This document shows, piece after piece, positions 1 through 10,400 of a stretch of 43,464 nt of DNA. The stretch comes from Prorocentrum cordatum (lineage: Eukaryota; Sar; Dinophyceae; Prorocentrales; Prorocentraceae). The stretch's first letter is position 1; every line of letters begins with the position of its first letter. A model generated the notes under the pieces. That model was not told where the DNA came from. It made no database searches and was given only the letters and a program-made list of their open reading frames with translations. Where the stretch lies: positions 5,001-48,464 of the forward strand of contig CAUYUJ010007183.1 in NCBI GenBank assembly GCA_963575745.1, in the 5' to 3' direction. A program made the position numbers and the translations under genes.

Positions 1-230
1 ATGCATGTTTTGTACACGTGTAGTATAGTTTCGTACATGTGTCGCCTAGTTTGTTTACGCGCCGATTATATGTTGTGTGTGTCTCGTATACATGTTGTGT
101 ACATGTCGCATATGTTTCGCAGGTGTGCCGCACGATCAGTATTACGATCAACCTTACAACCATTTCTTTTGCCACGACCACTGCCACGACCACGACCACC
201 ACTACTACGATTACTGCTTGCACGCCTTTG
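1..230. other. Non-repetitive leading segment
   Basis: A stretch rich in alternating TACATGT-like words before the triplet array starts. Short open frames run through it but none shows a recognisable domain. Nothing else is seen. Confidence 0.4.
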
Positions 231-311
231 ATTACTATTGCTGCCACTACTACCACCACTGCCACTACCACTACTACTACTACTAGTACTAGTACTACTA
301 CTACTACTACG

Positions 312-378
<67 letters not shown>

Positions 379-829
379 GTACGACTACGTCTACGCCCAC
401 TGCTATTGCGACTATGACTATCACAACTGCTGCCGCCTTCGCTGCTACTATGACTTATTCTGATTATATTCCTACTTTTGCTCTCGCAATTTCGATTACT
501 ACCACTATATCACTACGACCACTCCTACGAATACTACTACTACTGTTGCTACTGGCCTTTTCAGGTATCACAACCGCGACCACGATCACCACTAATACGA
601 TTACCGCTAACAGTAATATTGTCACCGCTACGGCAACTTCTTCTTCTACTATCACGATCCTACTACGCCTGTGACGTCAATGACGACTACTGCTGCTACT
701 ATTATTATGCCTAGTGGTTTCACGTTTGTTACCGTTTTTACTACTGCGGTTACGACTACTAAGGCTACCCTTGAACACGTTACCAGTATAATTGGTACTC
801 CTACTAGCTCTATTACTAATACTACAACT

Positions 830-1010
830 ACTTGTGCTGGTACTAGTCGTACTGCTAATACCATGTCGACTACTACCATTATTGACAGTACGAACAAGAG
901 AAATACGTCGAAAACCGTGACTAATACGACTGATACTACTACCACGGCTACTACTATAGCATTATTCGAGCTACTATGCTTAATTCTGTTTTTTTGTTAT
1001 TACTTATACT
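830..1010 (+). repeat. Diverged direct duplication inside the CTA block, copy 1
   Basis: About 170 bp sharing a common order of motifs with 1596-1756. The best-matching core is the segment with GTACTAGTCGTACTGCT followed by CCATGTCGAC and ACTACCATTAT. Both copies then continue through ACTACTACCACGG-type sequence into a T-rich stretch. The offset is about 765 bp, which shows that the block grew by duplication as well as by slippage. Confidence 0.7.
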
Positions 1011-1019
1011 GCTGCTACG

Positions 1020-1086
<67 letters not shown>

Positions 1087-1242
1087 GTACTACTACTACT
1101 ATTACTACTCTTGCTACTACTACTACTTCTACTGCTGCTACGTGTATTTCTACTACTACTACTACTACCACTACTACGGCTACTCCTATTACGACGACTA
1201 TTATTACTGCTACTGTTATTTCTACTCCGCCTACCAGTACAG

Positions 1243-1290
<48 letters not shown>

Positions 1291-1296
1291 GTACTA

Positions 1297-1331
<35 letters not shown>

Positions 1332-1379
1332 TCTACTACTACTGTTTCCACGACTACGACTACTACTACTACGACTACA

Positions 1380-1417
<38 letters not shown>

Positions 1418-1595
1418 TACTACTACTACTACTGCTACTACTACTACTATTACTATTCCTACTACTTTGACTTTTGCTATTACTGCTACTACTACTGCGA
1501 CGACGACTACTGCGACTACCCTGGAGACTACGACTGCTGTTATTATTATTCTTATTATTAGTATTATTAATTTTCTGTACTATTTCTATTACTTG

Positions 1596-1756
1596 TATTT
1601 GTACTAGTCGTACTGCTGGTACCATGTCGACGACTACCATTATCAACAGTACGACAACTATGAATGATATGTTGGAAATTGTGGTTATTACGACTGTTAC
1701 TACTACCACGGTTACGGCTGATATTACTATTACTTTATGTTTGTTTTTCATGTTCT
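1596..1756 (+). repeat. Diverged direct duplication inside the CTA block, copy 2
   Basis: Second copy of the segment at 830-1010, with point differences and small length changes. See copy 1 for the shared motifs. Confidence 0.7.
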
Positions 1757-1897
1757 ACCACTACTACTTTGACGACGACGACTACTACTACTACGACTAC
1801 TACTACTACTACTACTAATATCACTACTACTACTACTACTACTACTACTACGAACTACTACTACTAACTACTAACTACTAACTACTACTACTACTAG

Positions 1898-1962
<65 letters not shown>

Positions 1963-2007
1963 ACTACTTCTTACTTACTTCCTACTACTACTCTACTACT
2001 ACTACTA

Positions 2008-2041
<34 letters not shown>

Positions 2042-2051
2042 GACTACTACT

Positions 2052-2177
<126 letters not shown>

Positions 2178-2352
2178 GTACTACTACTACTTATGCTACA
2201 ACGGACTACTACTTCCACTCCGCTTACTACTGCTACTACTAGGCTGCGCTGCCTCACTACGGAAGCTAACATTTCCACCATACGACACGACTACTACTTA
2301 GTACGGACGACACTACCACTTCGATACGGACTACTATAGTAAGACTACCACG

Positions 2353-2387
<35 letters not shown>

Positions 2388-2535
2388 CAACTACTACTAA
2401 CCTACATACTTACGACTACTACTCACTACTACTACTACTACTACCACTAGTACTAAGATTACTACTATTACACTACTAATACTACTACACTACTACTACT
2501 ACTACCGCCATTTTACTTACTACTTAATCATAATA

Positions 2536-2542
2536 ATACTAA

Positions 2543-2574
<32 letters not shown>
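2536..2574. repeat. (AAT)n microsatellite
   Basis: A run of AAT/ATA triplets closing the CTA block. It marks an abrupt change from AT-rich triplets to the GC-rich sequence that follows. Confidence 0.85.
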
Positions 2575-2575
<1 letters not shown>

Positions 2576-2784
2576 CTCGCCGTGCGTGGGGTGTGGCCCC
2601 AAAAGCCTCTTGGAATCCGACGACGACGACGACGACGACTATCGCGTCCTCCACGCGCCGGCAGGGTCGGCGGATTTGGCTTCTGCTAAACCTGGCGTCT
2701 TCCCCGCCTGCTGGGCCTCGGGGGGCCCGCCGTCGGTCCCGGGGGGCCACCAGGAAGGGGTGCCGGCACGGACGCGTGCACCTC
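2575..2784. other. GC-rich unassigned segment
   Basis: Unique GC-rich sequence with a short (GAC)n run near 2618-2638. Frames are open only because stop codons are rare at this GC content. No domain is recognised. Confidence 0.4.
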
Positions 2785-3099
2785 CTCCTCCTCCACGTCC
2801 TCCTCCTCCTCCTTCTCCTCCTCCTCCTTCTCCTCCGCGCGTCCTCATCCTCTTCCTCTTCCTCCTCCTCCTCCGCCTCCTCCGCTTCCTCCTCCTCCTC
2901 CCCCTCCTCCTCCGCCTCCTCCTCCTCCGCCTCCGCCTCCGCCTTTTCCTCCTCCTCCTGCCCCTCCTCCTCCGCCTCCTCCTCCTGCTTTTCCTCCTCC
3001 TCCGCCTCCTCCTCCGCCTCCTCCTCCGTCTCCTCCTCTTCCGCGTCCTCCTCCTCCGCCTCCTCCTCCTCCGCCTCCTCCTCCTCCTCCTCCTCCTGA
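2785..3099 (+). repeat. (CTC)n polypyrimidine tract with CCG interruptions
   Basis: Over 300 bp of CTC/TCC triplets with regular GCC and TTC variants. The pyrimidine-rich strand is the plus strand, as in almost every later tract of this type. Poly-Ser, Leu, Pro, Arg and Gly frames across it are repeat products. Confidence 0.9.
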
Positions 3100-3570
3100 G
3101 AGCATGGCGCCTTGGCGGCAGAAGGCCTTGCACGCCGTCCTTCGCGAGTGGCAGTGCCCGCGGGGGGCCGCGTGCGGGGAGGCCCCCGCGGGGACCCCCT
3201 GCTCGAGACCCTGCGGGAGGCCAGACGGGAGGCCTTGCGGGAGGCCTTGCGGGAGGCCGCGCGGGCGACCGCGCGGGAGACCCGACGGGAGACCCTATGG
3301 GAGACCCTACGGAGACCCTACGGGAGTCCAGGCCTCCCAGATGGGGTCCGAATAGATGGGGTCGGAGGATCGCGCCGCATCGTCGACGCATCGCCGATGC
3401 GGGCTTGATGTGGAGCCCGGCCTTCTCCGCGCCGACGTCGTCAATGCATCGCCGATACATCGGCGATGGATCGACGATTCGGCGCGAACCTCCGACCTTG
3501 CAGACAGGCAGAGGTCGTTGCGTCCGCCGCGGTGATCCCCGCCAGCGCCGGCCCCGTGGACGCCGCTGGG
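3100..3570. other. GC-rich segment with a 12-bp minisatellite
   Basis: A degenerate 8-12 bp repeat of the type GCGGGAGGCCTT / GACGGGAGACCC occupies about 3206-3330. Further on, 3448-3467 is a short perfect hairpin (8-bp arms ATCGCCGA / TCGGCGAT, 4-nt loop). No gene is recognised. Confidence 0.6.
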
Positions 3571-3655
3571 GGTGATGGTGATGATGATGAGGATGAGGAT
3601 GAGGATGAGGATGAGGATGAGGATGAGGATGAGGATGAGGATGAGGATGAGGATG

Positions 3656-3698
<43 letters not shown>

Positions 3699-3824
3699 CG
3701 ATGATGGTGATGGTGATGGTGATGGTGATGGTGATGGTGATGGTGATGGTGATGGTGATGGTGATGGTGGTGGTGATGATGATGGTGATGATGATGGTGA
3801 TGATGGTGATGGCGATGGTGCTGG

Positions 3825-4096
3825 TGATGATGGTGATGATGGTGATGATGGTGATGGTGACGGTGATGATGGTGATGATGGTGATGATGCTGATGCTGAT
3901 GGCGATGATGCTGCTGCTGCTGATGATGATGCTGCTGCTGCTGATGATGATGATGGTGGTGGTGATGATGACGATCATGATGTTGATGATACTGGTGGTG
4001 GTGATGATGATGATGGCGATGATGATCATGATGATGGTGGTGATGCTGATAATGATGATGGTGATGAGGATAATGATGATACTGGTGATGATAATG
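3825..4096 (+). repeat. 272-bp exact duplication, copy 1
   Basis: Read base for base against 4135-4406, this copy matches at a constant 310-bp offset, including rare interruptions such as ACGATCATGATGTTGATG. The homology continues past 4096 with a single-base length difference. Confidence 0.85.
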
Positions 4097-4134
4097 TGAT
4101 GATGGTGATGGTGATGGTGATGATGGTCTGGTGC

Positions 4135-4406
4135 TGATGATGGTGATGATGGTGATGATGGTGATGGTGACGGTGATGATGGTGATGATGGTGATGATGC
4201 TGATGCTGATGGCGATGATGCTGCTGCTGCTGATGATGATGCTGCTGCTGCTGATGATGATGATGGTGGTGGTGATGATGACGATCATGATGTTGATGAT
4301 ACTGGTGGTGGTGATGATGATGATGGCGATGATGATCATGATGATGGTGGTGATGCTGATAATGATGATGGTGATGAGGATAATGATGATACTGGTGATG
4401 ATAATG
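4135..4406 (+). repeat. 272-bp exact duplication, copy 2
   Basis: Identical partner of 3825-4096. In a hypermutable triplet array the lack of any difference points to a recent duplication, gene conversion or an assembly artefact. Confidence 0.85.
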
Positions 4407-4445
4407 ATGATGGTGATGGTGATGGTGATGATGGTCCTGATGCCG

Positions 4446-4790
4446 ATTCTGTTTTTTCAGGATGGTTATGATGATAGTGATGATGATGCTGATGATGATG
4501 ATGGTGGTGGTGATGGGGATGATCATGGGGATGACTATGATGGCGAAGTTGTTGAGGATGACGATGCCGATGATGCTGATTATGATTGTGACGAGGATGA
4601 CGATGATGGTGGTGCCGATGATGATGATGATTGCGATCGTAGTTGTGATGGTGGCGATGCTGATGACAACGATAACGAGTGTAATGGTGATGATGATGGT
4701 GGTGATGACGATTGTGATGGTGACCATGATGGAATCTATGGCGTGAGCGTGGTGGCGATGGTGATGGTGAGACGGTGATGAAGGTGACGG
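4446..4790 (+). repeat. Degenerate GAT-rich tail
   Basis: GAT triplets with many substitutions, older-looking than the block before it. No domain is recognised in any frame. Confidence 0.7.
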
Positions 4791-5596
4791 TGATGAAGGT
4801 CCTGGCCTCCAGGGGCTTGCAGTGGCCCCTGGCAATCTCTGGAGGCGAAAACAAAGCCAAAAGGGCGTCCGAGAACCTCGATCCTCGCCCTTCTGTCGAT
4901 CCATGACATCCGGAGCGACATCCGACCGATTGATTTTTCAATCCGCGGACCCCAGAAGGTCTCGACCCCTTGCCCGTGGAGCAGCGATTCGCCCCAGTGC
5001 CCGAAAGCACCCCCCCAGAGGCCCAGATGGGGCAACACGCCCCGACAAGCAAGGCACAATCCGCCCGAAGTCTGTGGACGAAGCCTCTTTAGGCCGTCTT
5101 GTGGCTTCCTGGGGGGGTCCTAGGAGCCTCCTGGGGGCCTCTTAGGGGCCTCGAGGTTGTCTTGGGGGCCTCTTGGGGGCCTCTTGGGGCCTCTACGGGA
5201 CCTCTTGGCATTCGGAGGCCGTCTTGAGGGCCTCTCTCGGCAGTTGTCGAGAGGTTTCCTCCCTGTGGTTCCCAGACATCGGGCACCTCCGTGTTTTGAC
5301 GCGTGGGCCACCCGAGTTCTGGGGCTCCAGCTTCTCGTCCCGAGCCGTGCTTTTTCAACGACCCGGAGACCCGAACATTGGCCCCCCAAGAGGCCGAACG
5401 TTGGCGGCGCGCACAACGTCGTCGCCGTCGCCGTCGCCGGCGCCGTCGCCGTAGGGGAGCTTCTAAGAAGGAAGGGGGGGCTTCGCAGAAGCCCTCCCGG
5501 CCTCGAAGAGCCCGTCATGGAAGCTCTTGGGGCCCTTTCTAAAGGCCCCTTGCCTTCTTGGAGACTCCCCCGCCTTCTTGAAATGCCGCCCCTCCC
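4791..5596. other. Unassigned segment with short repeat patches
   Basis: Mostly unique sequence. A small GGCCTCTTGGGG array lies at 5095-5225 (listed separately) and a (CGTCGC)n patch at about 5417-5453. Open frames of about 90-240 codons on both strands lack recognisable domains. Confidence 0.4.
5095..5225 (+). repeat. GGCCTCTTGGGG 12-mer array, small copy
   Basis: Several head-to-tail copies of a 12-bp unit close to GGGGCCTCTTGG. The same unit builds the arrays at 9085-9830, 10035-10175, 16690-17270 and 25430-25590. Confidence 0.8.
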
Positions 5597-5800
5597 TCCT
5601 CTTCCTCCTCCTCCTCCTCCTCCTCCTCCTCCTCCTCCTCCTCCCCCTCCTCCACGTCTTCCTCCTTCTCCTCCTCTTCCTCCTCCTCCTCCTCCTCCTC
5701 CTCTTCCTCCCCCTTCTGCTTCTCCTCCTCCTCTTCCTCCTCCTCCTCCTCTTCCTCCTCCTCCTCCTCCTCCTCCTCCTCTCCCTCCCCCTTCGGGCCA
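5597..5800 (+). repeat. (CTC)n polypyrimidine tract
   Basis: About 200 bp of CTC/TCC with CTT variants, pyrimidines on the plus strand. Confidence 0.9.
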
Positions 5801-5881
5801 CCCCTTCCTCCGTGCCGCCAGTCTCGGTCCGGCCGCCTTACCTCCGACTCGTCGCTGTCGTCGCTGGCCTCGTCAGCGCCT

Positions 5882-5932
5882 CGGGGACAGCAGCCTGACC
5901 ATGAAACTGCGTTCGCAACCGCCAGTGCGCAC
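5882..5932 (+). repeat. Dispersed 51-bp repeat, copy 1
   Basis: Contains CGGGGACAGC, TGACCATGAAACT and TTCGCAACCGCCA followed by GCGCAC. A near copy is at 10191-10241. A shorter match (GCAACCGCCAGCGCGCACAC) lies at about 8904-8923. Confidence 0.75.
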
Positions 5933-6090
5933 AAGGTAGTGGAGACGTAGCACCCTGCAGTCGCGGAGAAGAATGAGGGGGCGGCGGGGACGTCAGCAGT
6001 CTGCGAGGCTCTGAAAAAAGCCCGCCGCGGGCGCCTAATTTCTGCATATCGTGCAACGAGCACGCCGCAGGCGCCGATTCTTCGTTAAAG

Positions 6091-6215
6091 CAATGTGGGT
6101 GGGTCGCGAGGTGGGTTGCGGGTGGGTCGCGGGCGGGTCGTTGGTTGGGTCGCGAGTGGGTCGCGGGCCGGGTCGCGGGTGGGTCGCGGGTGGGTCGCGG
6201 GCCGGGTCGCGGGGG
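6091..6215 (+). repeat. GGGTCGCGGGTG minisatellite
   Basis: G-rich tandem repeat of about 10-12 bp (GGGTCGCGGGTG, GGTCGCGGGCCG variants) ending in a run of G. Such a G-rich strand could form quadruplexes. Confidence 0.8.
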
Positions 6216-6221
6216 GGGGAC

Positions 6222-6356
6222 GACGACAACAAACAACAACATTACAACAGCGACAACAAAAAACAACAGCAACCACAACATCAACAGCAGCAGCAGCGGC
6301 AACAACAACAATAACAACAACAACAGCAGCAACACCAACAACAGCAACAACCATTT
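6222..6356 (+). repeat. (CAA)n / (CAG)n tract
   Basis: CAA triplets with CAG and AAC variants. It precedes copy A of the composite repeat, and similar tracts follow copies A and B. Confidence 0.85.
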
Positions 6357-7055
6357 TAAGACTGTTCGTTTCTATCTGCTCACGTGCCAATCAATACGTA
6401 TGTCCCAAGCCCTTGGTGGTACCGGCCCTCGTCGTCTTCGATCGTACCCCCTTGGGGACATATTTTCCTTACTTGCTACGTGCATTTAGTGCAGCCCCTA
6501 GAACAGGGGAAGAGAAGACGGGTGGAAGGGGGAGGGAGAACATTGGAGCACGAGATAAATTAGCAGAAGGGGGGCACGGAACAGAAACCAAGTGGCAGAA
6601 CCAGACGGGCAGATCGGGTGGGCAGACCATAGCGGGCAGGTCGGGAAGGCGGACCCAGGCGACCAGGTCGAGCAGGCGGGTTGCTGAAGCGTGGGTCCTG
6701 CATGAATTGCGAGGAAGTCTCAAACGATAGCGCGATTCCCAAGTACATTGTGAGAACAGAAAGCACAGAGCGAGAGCGTGATTCCTGAGCGCCGTGGGTG
6801 CATCCTTTGAATAGATTGCGAGGAGGTCCCACGCGAAAGCGCGATGTGTACATACATTGTGAGGAAGTCCCGCGCGAGAGCGCGATTCTTCAATCCATTG
6901 CGAGGAAGTATCAGGCGGGAGCCGTTGTTGGTCTAGCCGGGACCCAAACAGCGCAGTTGGAAGAGGATCACCTTCATTGATAAAGAATAGGGTACGCGCC
7001 CCACGAGGGGCGCTTCAATTGAAACACGCACATAACAATAATCATTCTCCAGGAG
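6357..7055 (+). repeat. Composite repeat, copy A
   Basis: About 700 bp aligning in order with 7090-8480. Shared landmarks are GTCTTCGATCGTACC, GCAGCCCCT, ACCAGACGGGCAGATCGGG, CAGGTCGAGCA, several GCGAGGAAGTC...GAGCGCGATTC mini-units of about 40-60 bp, GGCGGGAGCCGTTGTTG and CAATTGAAA. A perfect hairpin (7-bp arms GCGCCCC/GGGGCGC, loop ACGA) sits at 6996-7013 just before CAATTGAAA. No protein domain is seen. Confidence 0.75.
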
Positions 7056-7089
7056 TGAGAGTTCACCACCACCACCACGAACAACACCA

Positions 7090-8480
7090 ATCATTTCGAT
7101 ACTGATTGCTCTTACCTGTTGACGTGTCATTCAACACGTATATTTCAAACCCTCGATACCCGCCCTCTTCGTCTTCGATCGTACCGCCTTGGGGGCATCT
7201 CTTCCTTACCTGCAGCGTTTATGTTGTGCAGCCCCTGAGGCAAGGGAGCGGACAAGGGGAAAGGAGGATGATGGCGCACGAGAGAAAGTGGCAAAAGGGG
7301 GGCCGAGAGCAGAAAACAGGTGGCAAAACCAGACGGGCAGATCGGGCTGATAGGCCCTAACGGGCGGGTCGGGAAGGCGGGCCCAGGCGGCCAGGTCGAG
7401 CAAGTGGGTTATTGACGCGCGTCCTGAATGAATCGCGGGGGAACCTCGAGCGATAACGCGATCTGCAACGGGTCCACGAAGGGCAGCGAGGGGGCCACGA
7501 AGGAACGAGGACACGAAGGGTAGCGGGACTGCAACGGGGCCACGAAGGGCAGCGAGGGGGGCCACGAAGAGCTGCAACGGGGCCACGAATGGCTGCGAGG
7601 GGGCCACGAAGGAACGATGCCACGATGGGGTAGCGGGGCTGCAACGGGGCCACGAAGGGCAGCGAAAGCGCCACGAAGGGCTGCAACGGGGCCACGAAGG
7701 GCAGCAAGGGGGCCACGAATGGCTGCAACGGGGCCACGAAGGGCAGCGAGTGGCCACGAAGGAGTGCAACGGAGCCACGATGGGCAGCGAGAGGGCCATG
7801 AAGGAGTGCAACGGGGCCACGATGGGCAGCGAGTGGCCACGAAACGCTGCAACGGGGCCACGAAGGGCAGCGAGGGGGCCACGAAGGGCTGCAACGGGGC
7901 CACGATTGGCAGCGAGGGGCTCACGAGGGGCTGCAACGGGGCCGCGAATGGCAGCGATGGGTCCAGGAAGGGCAGCGAGTGGCCACGAAGGGCTGCAACG
8001 GAGCCACGAAGGGCAGCGACGGGCTCACGAACGGCTGCGACGGGGCCACGAAGGGCTGCGAGATCCCGATTCATAGGTAAGCTGAGAGGGAGTCGTGGGC
8101 GTGAGCGCGACTCCTGGGTGCCTGAATGTCGGGAGCGCGGCGCTTGAGTGCAGTGCGGGGGACTCCAACGCAAGAGCGCGATTCTTGAACAAATCGCAAG
8201 CAAGTCTCCAGCGAGAGCGCGATTCCAGAGTAAAAGGCGAGGTAGTCTCAGGCGGGAGCGGGGGTCCTGGCTAAATTGTGAGGAAGTCCCAGGCGGGAGC
8301 CGTTGTTGTTGGTGTTGTAGCCCGGCGGCCAAGGGTGCAGTTTGACCCGTGTGATTTTCGTTGCTAAAAATCAGGGTGTGTATCCCATGGGAAGCACGCC
8401 AATTGAAAGACACAATGATCACCGGAGGGGGAACCAACACGAATTATTTATTCTTCAGTAGTGTGAGTTCAACCACAACA
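7090..8480 (+). repeat. Composite repeat, copy B (expanded by a minisatellite)
   Basis: Second, diverged copy of 6357-7055. It is longer because a 21/42-bp minisatellite has expanded inside it at 7468-8070. At the place of copy A's hairpin it has another short palindrome (TCCCATGGGA), again just before CAATTGAAA. Both copies end in CAC/CAA triplets, so the unit seems to be [repeat + CAA tract]. Confidence 0.75.
7468..8070 (+). repeat. 21-bp minisatellite with a 42-bp dimer structure
   Basis: Nearly 30 copies of GGCCACGAAGGGCTGCAACG or GGCCACGAAGGGCAGCGAGG. The two variants tend to alternate, giving a 42-bp higher-order unit. Because 21 is divisible by three, several frames stay open for 100-340 codons; these are repeat products. 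Confidence 0.9.
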
Positions 8481-8625
8481 CCAACAACAATAACAGCAAC
8501 ATAAACAACATCAACACCAGCAACAGCACCAGCAACATGACACCAACAACACCAACAGCAAATTCAACAACACCAACAACGGCAACAACAGCAACAGCAG
8601 CAACAACAATAGCAGCAACAACCCG
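8462..8625 (+). repeat. (CAA)n / (CAG)n / (CAC)n tract
   Basis: Interrupted CAA, CAG and ACC triplets that close copy B of the composite repeat. Confidence 0.85.
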
Positions 8626-8729
8626 CACCGTTGAACCTCACTTCGGCCACGCGCCCAGGGACAGTGAATGAACGGTCGGCCCCCCCACTCTGATTTATTT
8701 TTCGGAATAGCGGGTATTATTCGGGTTGG

Positions 8730-8852
8730 ATGTTCTTCGGGGTAAGTATACACTATGTTTGGGGCGAAGGCCTGAATACCATAATGTATGTGTACATGTG
8801 CGGCTCCCAAGCGTCGTCATCGGCCTCGCCGCCGTCGTCGTCGGCTTCGTCG

Positions 8853-8896
<44 letters not shown>

Positions 8897-8897
8897 T
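8730..8897 (+). repeat. Dispersed repeat with (CGT)n tail, copy 1
   Basis: Contains TTCTTCGGG, TATACACTATGTTT, GGCGAAGGCCTG, ATACC and CAAGCGTCG before CGTCGT triplets. It aligns in order with 10255-10400. The two copies sit on either side of the long 12-mer array. Confidence 0.7.
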
Positions 8898-8927
8898 GCG
8901 TTTGCAACCGCCAGCGCGCACACTGTA

Positions 8928-9085
8928 ATGGATATCGAAGACGCCTACGGCGAATCACCGCCGCCCCCTGCCTTTGTGGAAGCGCCTATGTGGCCGAACG
9001 TTGAGGCCAGACCTGCCAAGCCATCGGACCATGTGTTCCCCGAATCGGTTTGGAAAGCCTTCGGGGAACACGTGGGCGTCTTGAT
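8928..9085 (+). CDS. Possible short coding fragment, function unknown
   Basis: I do not recognise this protein. From an ATG at 8928 about 52 codons read as MDIEDAYGESPPPP, then FVEAPMWPNVEARP, then SDHVFPESVWKAFGEHV. The mixed residue composition is unlike the repeat-driven frames around it. The frame runs into the 12-mer array after 9085 and has no stop of its own, so if real it is a single exon or a truncated piece. The sequence just before it belongs to the dispersed repeat. No conserved domain is evident, and it may be chance at this GC content. Confidence 0.25.
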
Positions 9086-9830
9086 GGTCATCGTCGTCGT
9101 CTTGGAGGCCTCTTGGGCGATCTTTCGGCGATCTTTGGGGGCTCTTGGGCCGTCTCGGGCCGTCGGAAGGCCGAAAGAAGGGAAATGCCCAAATCCATCA
9201 AAAACCTTGGGAAAATCAGTGATTTTGGCATCTTTTGGCCTTCCTGGAGGCCCTCTTGGGGGCCTCTTGGGCCCTTTTGGGCCAGCTTCGAGCCAACTTC
9301 GGCCATCTTGGTGGGTTCCTGGCACGTCTGACGCCGTCGGGAGCCGTTTTGGGGGCCTTTCTGGGCCAACGGGGGACCCTCTTGGGGCGCTCCAGGGCCG
9401 TCTTGGAGGCCATCTTGGGCGTCTTGGAGGCCATCTTGGGCGTGTTGGAGGCCTCTTGGGCCGTCTTGGGGCCCTCTAGGGGCCATCTTGGAGGCCACTT
9501 GGGCCATCAGGGGGCTCTCTTGGGGGCCTCTTGGGCGATCTTGGGGGCTTCTTGGGCCGTCTTGAGCCGTCGGAGAGCCGAAAAGGCGCAAATGCCAAAA
9601 TCCTTCAAAAACCAAGGGAAAATCAATGATTTTGCCCTCTTCGGACTCTCCTGGAGGACCTCTTGGAGGCCTCTTGGGCCGTCTGGGAGGCCTCTGGGGG
9701 GCCTCTTGGGCCGTCTTGGGCCGTCTTGGACTCTCTTGGGCCGTTTTGGAGGCCGTCTTGGACCATCTCGGGCGGACTTGGAGGCCATCTTGGGCCATCT
9801 TCGCGATTTTTTGAGGATGTCCCGAGCGAA
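9085..9830 (+). repeat. Long GGCCTCTTGGG 12-mer array with two A-rich islands
   Basis: About 745 bp built from GGCCTCTTGGGC / GGCCATCTTGGG / GGCCGTCTTGGG units. It is interrupted at 9160-9231 and 9568-9636 by near-identical A-rich islands 408 bp apart, so it is a higher-order repeat. Each island contains the palindrome AAAATCANTGATTTT. Long frames on both strands reflect the 3n unit length. Confidence 0.85.
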
Positions 9831-10034
9831 ACGGCCGTTTTTGCGCACGGTGGCGGGTTCTGCCGGAGCCCACTGGGGAGTTCTTTTGGAAAAAGAACCA
9901 AAACCAAAACCTAACAGCTCGTCCAGCACGCCGTGCACCCCTGCAAGCAGGGGGCGGCGGATCCAGCTGCCTACAGCAAGTCCCGCCACCGTGCCTGGGT
10001 TGTGGGTTATAAGCACAGTGTATGTTCGTTGGAA
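9831..10034. other. Unassigned segment between 12-mer arrays
   Basis: Unique sequence including a short hairpin near 9891-9899 (GTTCTTT ... AAAGAAC). No gene is recognised. Confidence 0.4.
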
Positions 10035-10175
10035 TCTCGTGGGGGGCCTCTTGGAGGCAGCTTTGGGGCCTCTCGGGGGCCTCTTGGAGGCAGTTTTGGA
10101 GCCCATTGGGGGCCTCTTGGGGGCCTCTTGGGCGCCTCTTGGGCGCCTCTTGGGGCTTCCTAGGGGCCCCTTGAG
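10035..10175 (+). repeat. GGCCTCTTGGG 12-mer array, third copy
   Basis: Short continuation of the same array family, with GGAGGCAGTTTTGG spacers. Confidence 0.8.
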
Positions 10176-10190
10176 GCGGAAGGCTCGGAT

Positions 10191-10241
10191 CGGGGACAGC
10201 GACATGACCATGAAACTACCTTCGCAACCGCCATCGCGCAC
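10191..10241 (+). repeat. Dispersed 51-bp repeat, copy 2
   Basis: Close match to 5882-5932, sharing CGGGGACAGC, TGACCATGAAACT and TTCGCAACCGCCA. Confidence 0.75.
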
Positions 10242-10254
10242 ACTGCAGTGGCTA

Positions 10255-10400
10255 TTCTTCGGGATAGGGTCGCAAGCGTGAGAGGTTCAACACACAATGT
10301 ACATTCAATTTTTTGGCGAAGGCCTGCATACCCTAGTGTCTATATATGTGCTATTCCTAAGCGTCGGCTTCGGCGTCGGCGTCAGCCTCGTCGTCGTCGT
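10255..10400 (+). repeat. Dispersed repeat with (CGT)n tail, copy 2
   Basis: Partner of 8730-8897, sharing TTCTTCGGG, GGCGAAGGCCTG, ATACC and AAGCGTCG before CGTCGT triplets. Confidence 0.7.

Larger units (their letters stand above)
3571..4445 (+). repeat. (GAT)n/(GGT)n block containing a 310-bp tandem duplication
   Basis: GAT-type triplets with sub-arrays GAGGAT (3585-3660), GATGGT (3705-3775) and CTG runs. The part from 3825 to 4096 recurs at 4135-4406 with no difference that I could find by direct reading. Long Asp/Gly, Met and His frames on both strands come from the triplet periodicity. Confidence 0.9.

Noticed and set aside
2639-4339. Very long minus-strand frame rich in His, Ile and Arg
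   Set aside because: It crosses GAT and CTC arrays whose 3-bp period prevents stops. No domain is present and all neighbouring frames are equally open.
7409-8440. 343-codon minus-strand frame with regular PFVAPLQ-like repeats
   Set aside because: Translation of the 21-bp minisatellite. Similar repeats appear in several frames on both strands.
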